From Acinetobacter colistiniresistens (lineage in GTDB: Bacteria; Pseudomonadota; Gammaproteobacteria; Pseudomonadales; Moraxellaceae), in NCBI RefSeq assembly GCF_000413935.1, contig NZ_KE340381.1, forward strand, positions 323,209-387,208: 64,000 bases of DNA. Reading direction: 5' to 3'. The translations under genes were made by a program, and so were the position numbers. The notes below the pieces were generated by a model that saw only the letters and a list, made by a program, of their open reading frames with translations, did no database searches and was not told the origin of the DNA. Below, one piece after another: positions 58,173 through 64,000 of the stretch (positions are counted from its first letter, which is position 1; each line of letters begins with the position of its first letter).

Positions 58173-59075
58173 TCAGAACTTTAGCGAAAGACCTGCACCG
58201 TAGACCCAACCATTTTTGGAATCACTGGCAGTTTGCCAATTGGTCTGCTTACGCCCGTTACTATAAGCATAGCCAACATCGATAAAAGGCATGACGCGGT
58301 TCTTGACGATTTCATAGCGTGTTTTGATCCCCACTTCTGCATCGGCAAGACCGGTTTTAGATGCATACTTGGATTCATCACGCAGTACCCATTCCATTTC
58401 CAGATAAGGCTGCATAATCAACTTTTGAGTCAGTAACAGATCGCGTTCCGTTTCCAATACAAAGCGCCATTGTTGATCTTGTCCGATATACAGATGCGCA
58501 TCGGTTTCAAAGAAATACTGCGCCATGCCGTGCAAACCGACGACACCCTCAAATTGCTCTTTATCCACTTCACGATCAGGGTTATATCGGTAATTCACCC
58601 CTGCTTGCACATCCCAGAAATCTGCAATGTTTCGACTGTATAGCGCCGCCAGACTTTGCTCCGATTTTTCTGACTCAGCTTTGGCATAATCGGCAAGGAT
58701 GAATAATTTATTTTCATCGGTTCCCACCCAAGTTTTTAACTTGGATTTGAGTGTGCCTTGTCCATCTTCATCAAGTAGCCATTGCGTATCTAACTGCGTC
58801 GCTTGATAGATCTGCCCACCATGCTCCTTATAATGGCCCGCATGTTCATCTTTATTTTGCGTCTGCGGAGAAATACTTGGACTTTGATGTTGCGAATGAT
58901 CCATCGCAGAGGTAGCGCTCATGGGCATATTCTGCTGCGCCGACATATCCATTTGCATCATTTGATCATGTCCTTCATGTGCAAAAGTGAATGCACTTAA
59001 AGAAGAGACCAATCCGCCCATCGCCAATAATTGTGTATAGCGTTTCATCTTGGAAGATTGCTTAGTGATGTGCAT
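58173..59075 (-). CDS. copB: Copper resistance outer-membrane protein CopB
   Basis: Start chosen at 59075, where AAGGAG precedes ATG by 7 bases; it overlaps the end of copA by 14 bases. 300 residues with a signal peptide (KRYTQLLAMGGLVSSLSAFT, cut before HEGHD) and a Met/His-rich periplasmic segment with MDMSAQQNMPMSATSAMDHS (copper-binding). The C-terminal domain matches the CopB barrel: DFWDVQAGVNYRYNPDRE, AHLYIGQDQQWRFVLETERD and the terminal GLSLKF. It works with CopA in handling copper at the outer membrane. Confidence 0.9.
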   Translation of the reverse strand: MHITKQSSKMKRYTQLLAMGGLVSSLSAFTFAHEGHDQMMQMDMSAQQNMPMSATSAMDHSQHQSPSISPQTQNKDEHAGHYKEHGGQIYQATQLDTQWLLDEDGQGTLKSKLKTWVGTDENKLFILADYAKAESEKSEQSLAALYSRNIADFWDVQAGVNYRYNPDREVDKEQFEGVVGLHGMAQYFFETDAHLYIGQDQQWRFVLETERDLLLTQKLIMQPYLEMEWVLRDESKYASKTGLADAEVGIKTRYEIVKNRVMPFIDVGYAYSNGRKQTNWQTASDSKNGWVYGAGLSLKF

Positions 59076-61017
59076 GGCTCGCTCCTTGAGACGATTGAAC
59101 TGGGGTTGCTGGTGCAGCTGTGCTTCCATCTACATTGGCGACAATTAACTTACTCATCATGCCCGCACTCATGTGATACAACAGGTGGCAATGGATCGCC
59201 CACTCTCCAATTTCATCCGCTGTCAGTAAAGCCGTAACGGTCTTGCCTGGCGGCACAATCAAAGTATGTTTATTTGGCATATCCTGTGGTGCCTGACCAT
59301 TTTCCAACTGCATAAACATGCCGTGTAAATGCATCGGATGCGCCATCATACTGTCATTGACAAATTTGAGACGGATACGTTCACCATAACGGACGGTTAA
59401 AGGCTTAAAGTCAGGATCACTAAACTTCTTACCATCAATGGTCCAGATATAACGCTCCATGGTTCCACCCAAACGAATCACCACTTCACGTTCTGCTGGG
59501 CGACTATAGCTTTCAGGCTGCGGATTTAAGGATTGCAAATCTGCATAACTTAACGCTTTATGCCCCGCAGGCGTTGCCGCATTGGCCCAGCCCTGCACGG
59601 TATCCGTGTTTGATGCTTCAGAAGTTGCAGCTGATTGATGCTGGCTATGATCCATATTCGCCATATTCATTTGAGTATGTGCACTGTGATCCATAGCGGG
59701 CTGCGAAGTTGTTTCAGTCTTCACCTGATCTTGTGGCATCTGGTGCTGGCTATGATCCATATTTGCCATATTCATTTGAGCATGTGCACTGTGATCTATA
59801 GCTGGCTGCGAAGTTGTTGTAGTTTTCGCCTTGTCTTGTGGCATCTGATGCTGGCTATGATCCATATTGGCCATATTCATTGGCTGATCTGAACCATGAT
59901 TCATTTTGCTCATATCCATCTGACCATGTGAACCGTGATCCATGCCCATATCTTCCATGGTCAACAAGGCACGTGGTCGCGCTTTAGGGATTTGAACTGC
60001 TTGGGTATTGGGTGTCATGTCATTGTGCAATGACGCAATAGCAAAGCCCGTACGGTCAATCGATTCCGCTTCGATTTGATAATGGACTTGTTTTGGTTCG
60101 ACCAGTACGTCATAGGTTTCAGCTGTACCGATACGGAACTCATCCACAGGAACAGGTTTGACTGGCTGACCATCAGCACTGACCACGGTCATTTTTAAGT
60201 TGGGAATACGTACATCAAAGAAAGACATTGCTGAAGCATTGATAAAGCGTAAACGTACTTTTTCACCCGCGTTAAAAGCACCGGTCCAGTTTTGTTGTGG
60301 GGTCTGACCATTGACCAAGAAGGTATAGCCGTCTACATCGCCCATGTCAGTTTTGGCCATACGCATCTGATTCCATGCGGAACGATCTTGCCAGGTGGCT
60401 TTTAAACCCTGCGTTTTAACTTGTTTCCAGACATCACCCAGTGTTTCACGATGGTTTTGATAGTATTCAGCAGACTTTTTCAAATTTGCCATGATCTTGT
60501 CACTTTCCGTTTCATGGAAATCCGACAACATCACCACGTAGTCGCGCTGTGCTTTTTCATGTGCAGCAACAGGTTGCTTGCCTTTTGGATAAATCACCAA
60601 AGCGCCATACAAACCGTCTTGTTCCTGTCCCTTGCTATGTGCGTGATACCAATAGGTGCCGTTTTGACGTACTTTAAAACGATATTCAAAACTGCCATTT
60701 GGCTTAATCCCTTGGAAACCATTAAAACCAGGCACGCCATCCATCAGCCCAGGCAATAACAATCCATGCCAATGCAAAGACGTATCTTGATTTTTAAGCT
60801 GGTTATGCACATGAATCACCGCTTCATCGCCCTCTTCAAACTCTAATAGCGGGGCGATAAATTTACCGTTTACAGTAATACGCTTGACGGGCTTGCCGGT
60901 GACATTCACCGTCCCTTCATTAATGTTCAGATGATATTCTTTAATTGCAGCCAGCGTATAAGGGGCAAACAATAGACTTAAGCTAGCAACAACGCCAGCA
61001 TATAGTTTTGAAGACAT
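59062..61017 (-). CDS. copA: Periplasmic multicopper oxidase CopA
   Basis: 651 residues. The N-terminal signal MSSKLYAGVVASLSLLFAPY is Sec-like without a twin-arginine motif, unusual because CopA is generally exported by Tat. Cupredoxin copper sites: HWHGLLLPG and WYHAHSKGQ near the start, HPMHLHGMF and WAIHCHLLYHMSAGMM at the end. A long insert of Met/His repeats (MDHSQHQMPQ repeated) lies about residues 370-460. It oxidises Cu(I) in the periplasm. copB overlaps its 3' end, and a Cys/His-rich protein gene lies upstream. Confidence 0.93.
   Translation of the reverse strand: MSSKLYAGVVASLSLLFAPYTLAAIKEYHLNINEGTVNVTGKPVKRITVNGKFIAPLLEFEEGDEAVIHVHNQLKNQDTSLHWHGLLLPGLMDGVPGFNGFQGIKPNGSFEYRFKVRQNGTYWYHAHSKGQEQDGLYGALVIYPKGKQPVAAHEKAQRDYVVMLSDFHETESDKIMANLKKSAEYYQNHRETLGDVWKQVKTQGLKATWQDRSAWNQMRMAKTDMGDVDGYTFLVNGQTPQQNWTGAFNAGEKVRLRFINASAMSFFDVRIPNLKMTVVSADGQPVKPVPVDEFRIGTAETYDVLVEPKQVHYQIEAESIDRTGFAIASLHNDMTPNTQAVQIPKARPRALLTMEDMGMDHGSHGQMDMSKMNHGSDQPMNMANMDHSQHQMPQDKAKTTTTSQPAIDHSAHAQMNMANMDHSQHQMPQDQVKTETTSQPAMDHSAHTQMNMANMDHSQHQSAATSEASNTDTVQGWANAATPAGHKALSYADLQSLNPQPESYSRPAEREVVIRLGGTMERYIWTIDGKKFSDPDFKPLTVRYGERIRLKFVNDSMMAHPMHLHGMFMQLENGQAPQDMPNKHTLIVPPGKTVTALLTADEIGEWAIHCHLLYHMSAGMMSKLIVANVDGSTAAPATPVQSSQGASHAHH
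59630..59890 (-). repeat. Tandem Met/His-repeat in copA
   Basis: A unit of about 105 bp (35 residues, containing NMANMDHSQHQMPQ) is present nearly identically twice and partially a third time. It encodes extra copper-binding motifs and is prone to copy-number change. Confidence 0.8.
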
Positions 61018-61086
61018 GATAATTTCCTAATCTGTTAACTTTTCAAATTGCTCTTTTCATGGACAGAAAGAGCCTGTAAAGACAGA

Positions 61087-61509
61087 TCAGGCTTTAGGAG
61101 GGCGTAGAATCTCTTGCCAGTAGCCCGCAAGATGTCGAGCCTGATAATCCGTATTGGTACGGGTATTCAGCTCTAAAAAGGGTGTCGCCCTTAAACTTGG
61201 GCCATACGGATCCAAAGCCAGATTAACGCTTTGACAATGCGAGATACTATTGCAGTCCTGACAATGTTGATCGCTATGCAGTTTCCCATCATGACATTGT
61301 GCTGAACTCAATGAATCTGTTTTCGATTGCATATGATGATGTTGATCCATCATTTGCTGATCATGACAGGCCATGGCTGGAATTGAAACTGAGCTATTTT
61401 GATCGGATTGAATCGCTTGAACAGCAGCCACAGCCACGCCACTTCCCCCGATGAAAAATATCATCAGGAATACAAACCACACACGTTTGTATCGCTTGAG
61501 AAGTTGCAC
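61087..61509 (-). CDS. Cys/His-rich exported protein upstream of copA
   Basis: 140 residues with an N-terminal signal/anchor (VWFVFLMIFFIGGSGVAVAA). It is rich in His, Met and Cys (CHDQQMMDQHHHM, HCQDCNSISHC), suggesting copper binding in the periplasm. Position directly upstream of copA in the same orientation suggests co-expression. It resembles the small accessory proteins (DUF2946/CopI-like in style) found with cop operons, but I cannot name the family with certainty. Confidence 0.7.
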   Translation of the reverse strand: MQLLKRYKRVWFVFLMIFFIGGSGVAVAAVQAIQSDQNSSVSIPAMACHDQQMMDQHHHMQSKTDSLSSAQCHDGKLHSDQHCQDCNSISHCQSVNLALDPYGPSLRATPFLELNTRTNTDYQARHLAGYWQEILRPPKA

Positions 61510-61708
61510 TTAATGTCCCTTGTTTCAATCATCAAAAAAGATTTAACCTTGCCTAGGATAAGTTCTTTTGCAGTTATACACAATCATCTTTGTGTTTGAA
61601 TTTCAGCAATTGCAGCGACACCCCACCCTAAACTGCTGCTTTATCAAACGAATTGACCTATTGATAAGCACGAGCAAAAATAAAGCAAAATAAATAAGTT
61701 AGTGCACA

Positions 61709-61736
61709 AAAAAAGGACAGAAAACTGTCCTTTTTT
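61709..61736. terminator. Bidirectional terminator
   Basis: An AAAAAGGACAG / CTGTCCTTTTTT hairpin, with A-run and T-run, lies in the gap between rpe and the copper operon. Confidence 0.85.
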
Positions 61737-61793
61737 GATTATTTTGCTGTTAATATAAACAACTGAAATCATTTTGTTTATTTTAACAACATC

Positions 61794-61850
61794 TTATCCA
61801 CCTGCTTATCAACACGGTTATCCACCGAGTTATAAACAAAGTTATCCACA
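61794..61850 (+). promoter_or_regulatory. Array of five DnaA-box-like 9-mers with 12-bp spacing
   Basis: TTATCCACC, TTATCAACA, TTATCCACC, TTATAAACA and TTATCCACA start at 61794, 61806, 61818, 61830 and 61842, all in one orientation with 3-bp spacers. The last is a perfect DnaA box. It lies 29 bases beyond the rpe stop. It could titrate DnaA (datA- or DARS-like) or regulate transcription. Confidence 0.7.
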
Positions 61851-61878
61851 AGTTTATGTGAATAATAGAATGAAAATA

Positions 61879-62565
61879 CTAAACTTCTGTTGCACCAACT
61901 TGAGCCAGTTCTGCACGCATTTGATCAATCACAGTCTTATAGTCAGGTTGACCAAAAATGGCCGATCCCGCAACAAACATATCTGCACCCGCTTCTGCAA
62001 TTTCACGGATATTTGCAGGGCCGACACCACCATCGACTTCTAAACGGATATCACGACCACTGGCATCAATGATCTGACGTGCTTGGCGTAATTTTTCCAA
62101 CGTCATTGGAATGAATTTTTGCCCGCCAAAACCTGGGTTAACGCTCATCAATAAAATTTGATCAACTTTATCCAGCACATAATCAAGATAGTGCAACGGT
62201 GTTGCTGGGTTGAAAACCAAACCGGCCTTGGCACCACCGGCCTTAATCAACTGTAACGAACGATCAATATGATCCGTTGCTTCAGGATGGAAGGTAATGA
62301 TGTCTGCACCGGCCTCCAAGAAATCGCCAATCATACGATCAACAGGAGATACCATCAGATGCACATCAATCGGTGCTTTGATGCCGTAACTTTTGAGCGC
62401 CTTACATACCCCTGCACCAAAAGTCAGGTTCGGAACGTAGTGGTTATCCATCACATCAAAATGTACAACGTCTGCACCTGCAGCTAAAACTTTCTCTACA
62501 TCTTCACCTAAACGTGCAAAATCAGCAGATAAAATCGAAGGTGCAATTAAATAAGGCTTGGACAT
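61879..62565 (-). CDS. rpe: Ribulose-phosphate 3-epimerase
   Basis: 228 residues from [20 protein letters not shown] at 62565; the upstream in-frame ATG adds 13 unrelated residues. TIM-barrel family motifs: [18 protein letters not shown] (metal-binding His and Asp), [21 protein letters not shown] and the late [12 protein letters not shown]. It interconverts ribulose-5-phosphate and xylulose-5-phosphate in the pentose phosphate pathway. Downstream lies the DnaA-box array. Confidence 0.95.
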   Translation of the reverse strand: MSKPYLIAPSILSADFARLGEDVEKVLAAGADVVHFDVMDNHYVPNLTFGAGVCKALKSYGIKAPIDVHLMVSPVDRMIGDFLEAGADIITFHPEATDHIDRSLQLIKAGGAKAGLVFNPATPLHYLDYVLDKVDQILLMSVNPGFGGQKFIPMTLEKLRQARQIIDASGRDIRLEVDGGVGPANIREIAEAGADMFVAGSAIFGQPDYKTVIDQMRAELAQVGATEV

Positions 62566-62749
62566 GGATGACCTGGCAAACTCTGAGAAAAATGATGCAT
62601 ACATTATAGCAAACTTAGTCCGTTTAGGTCTGTTACAAAGTCATTATTAGAGCATTGCAACCTTGCAACACCACGTTGCATCTAGACAGTTTTTATCTCC
62701 TGTTAGCTTTGCTATGTTATTCAATGAAATTTTAGGATAGAAGAGCAAT

Positions 62750-63025
62750 ATGAATAGCAGTACCAATATCACTACGACTGAAGGAAAACGAATCAGTAAA
62801 CGTTTGGTCAACCACTGGAAACATAAGTTTGAAGTCTTGGAAACTGAAATAGATTCAAAAATTTTTATGCCGACCGCGACAGTTACGCTCACACCACAGG
62901 AACAACATTTAACCGTACTGATTGAAAATCAACAAGAAGATGTGGCTCGTCTGGAACAGGTCGTGATTGATCATTTAAATCGTATGGCGCAACAGGAATT
63001 TGTTGCTGAATGGCAGCATAGTTAA
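62750..63025 (+). CDS. DUF2218 domain protein
   Basis: 91 residues, nearly all covered by DUF2218: RISKRLVNHWKHKFEVLETE, LTVLIENQQEDVARLEQVVI and DHLNRMAQQEF...EWQ at the end. Small cytosolic alpha/beta protein of unknown function, often found near iron-uptake genes in other bacteria; nothing here indicates that role. Divergent from rpe. Confidence 0.8.
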   Translation: MNSSTNITTTEGKRISKRLVNHWKHKFEVLETEIDSKIFMPTATVTLTPQEQHLTVLIENQQEDVARLEQVVIDHLNRMAQQEFVAEWQHS

Positions 63026-63151
63026 AAAACTGAAAAAAGTGTTCAATCAGCTGGCAGATCATTTTCTAATTCGATCTGTCAGCCTAAATTAAGTTAATTA
63101 AAAATCGTATTTTGTTTTGGATATCATGTATGCCTTAACTAGGGAAAGCAT

Positions 63152-64000
63152 ATGAACAATAAAATTTCATCCGTGATTTTAATGACTGCAATCATCAGCC
63201 TAACGACCATCGGTTGCAGCAAAAAACAAGAAAAGCCTGAGACAGCCGAAACAAGTGCCACGACCACAGAACATCAATCAGCAGAAGCACAAACTCAAGC
63301 AAATACTTTCAGTCTCAATCAAATTCCGATTTCAAATATTGAACTTGGAGATTTTCCATTTATTCAACTGCCTAAAGGCTATTATTTTGCTCATCAAGCC
63401 ACTGAAAACTTTGCTCAAATGGAATTCTGGGTCGGAGATCGACTAGAGAAAGTTGAAGGTCAGCTTTTTAATGGACGGATCGATGCTGAAGAGAATAACA
63501 AACAAGCCTCCTTCTTAGAGTTGCAGCGTAATTTAGAGGCCGTTATTACCCGCTTAGGTGGGAAAAAAATCACAGACAGTAAAATCCCGGCAGAACTCGC
63601 CACCCAACTTTCAGAGAAATATGGGGTATCGTATGTAGAAGGCTTAGGTGATATTTATAATAATCCAACACAAAGCTATGTAATTCATCAGAATCATCGA
63701 GATATCTGGTTTCAAATCACCCAAAGCGGAAATTCAGCGGGTCTATTGGTCTTAGAAACCCGACCCATAGACATAACGGCACGTCCCCTATCCGCAAGTC
63801 AGTTAAAAACAGCTTTAGATCAATATAATAAAGTGGATATACACCTCAACTTCGAAACAGACAAAGCCACACTGTTAGCAAACTCAGATGAACAAATCAC
63901 GCAAATACTGAACTTGTTGAAAAGTGATGATGCTCTAAAACTTGAAATTAATGGCTATACCGATAACTCTGGTGAGTCAGCACATAACTTAAAACTCTCT
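63152..64000 (+). CDS. OmpA-family lipoprotein, truncated at the window edge
   Basis: ATG 63152 has AGGGAA upstream. The signal peptide ends in the lipobox TTIGCSKKQ, so the mature protein is lipidated at Cys. A Thr/Ala/Glu-rich linker and an unrecognised middle domain of about 170 residues follow. From about 63830 the OmpA-like peptidoglycan-binding domain begins (VDIHLNFETDKATLLANSDE, then LEINGYTDNSGESAHN) with the conserved NGYTDNSG. The open frame runs out of the window. Likely anchors the outer membrane to peptidoglycan. Confidence 0.85.
   Translation, partial: MNNKISSVILMTAIISLTTIGCSKKQEKPETAETSATTTEHQSAEAQTQANTFSLNQIPISNIELGDFPFIQLPKGYYFAHQATENFAQMEFWVGDRLEKVEGQLFNGRIDAEENNKQASFLELQRNLEAVITRLGGKKITDSKIPAELATQLSEKYGVSYVEGLGDIYNNPTQSYVIHQNHRDIWFQITQSGNSAGLLVLETRPIDITARPLSASQLKTALDQYNKVDIHLNFETDKATLLANSDEQITQILNLLKSDDALKLEINGYTDNSGESAHNLKLS

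Noticed and set aside
61794..61850. Chromosomal origin of replication
   Set aside because: There is no dnaA, rpmH or AT-rich unwinding region with the usual genes. A box array alone is not an oriC.
61774..62043. ORF rich in Tyr-Pro repeats antisense to rpe
   Set aside because: The repeat in its protein follows from the 12-bp DnaA-box array, and the rest overlaps rpe on the other strand. No ribosome binding site.
62647..62892. 81-codon minus-strand ORF over the DUF2218 gene
   Set aside because: Antisense to a gene with a recognised domain and a proper start.

Overview
The window is an AT-rich gammaproteobacterial chromosome segment that reads as Acinetobacter, most likely the A. baumannii group. 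The main reasons are the BfmRS two-component pair, an nrdA/nrdB ribonucleotide reductase locus, a betT-betIBA choline cluster with two BCCT transporters, a membrane-anchored malate:quinone oxidoreductase, and a Tae4-type T6SS effector module. This is judged from protein sequence alone; no database was searched.

Layout. 1-1150: tail of an unknown gene, a tiny secreted-peptide ORF with a C9 tract, and a GST-like gene. 1290-3754: bfmS and bfmR. 4300-7140: nrdA, preceded by a DnaA box and a pair of NrdR-like boxes. About 7150-18300: a genomic island between nrdA and nrdB. It carries three tandem tyrosine recombinases (the first split by an IS1595-type insertion), a small TnpC-like coiled-coil protein, a GNAT-like gene, and a complete CBASS anti-phage operon on the opposite strand (CD-NTase, HORMA, TRIP13-like ATPase, Cap4 nuclease-SAVED effector). 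18860-20416: a small membrane protein and nrdB.

20428-32464: a second accessory block, starting 12 bp after the nrdB stop. It is bounded by terminal inverted repeats and a 5-bp target duplication (TCACC), but encodes no transposase of its own. An internal right-end/left-end junction near 29.18 kb suggests two elements in tandem. The first carries a very large NERD nuclease - kinase-like - kinase-like - SF1 helicase gene, interrupted by an IS3-family insertion, plus a 520-residue partner. This is a candidate defence system that I cannot match confidently to a described one (the nearest remembered architecture is Mokosh). The second carries a DUF3800 protein, an ion-channel-like remnant, a degraded ORF and an 8-bp tandem repeat of 12 copies.

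32.5-64.0 kb: mostly core genome. It holds a TetR regulator, mqo, an MFS exporter, two BCCT transporters, betI-betB-betA, a TorF-like porin, a zinc dehydrogenase, a GMC oxidoreductase, and a PAAR-Tae4 module with two paralogous membrane proteins as immunity candidates. Four tRNA genes (Pro, His, Arg, Pro) follow, then nadA, argJ, ogt, a guanidinium exporter under a guanidine-II riboswitch, a copper-resistance operon (copA, copB and a Cys/His-rich protein), and rpe. Next to rpe is an array of five DnaA-box-like 9-mers at exactly 12-bp spacing. The window ends with a DUF2218 gene and the start of an OmpA-family lipoprotein.

How the parts work together: the two ribonucleotide reductase genes flank or abut the accessory insertions, so this locus looks like a double hotspot for defence cargo. 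The choline genes form a regulated uptake and oxidation route to glycine betaine. The copper genes act together in periplasmic copper detoxification.
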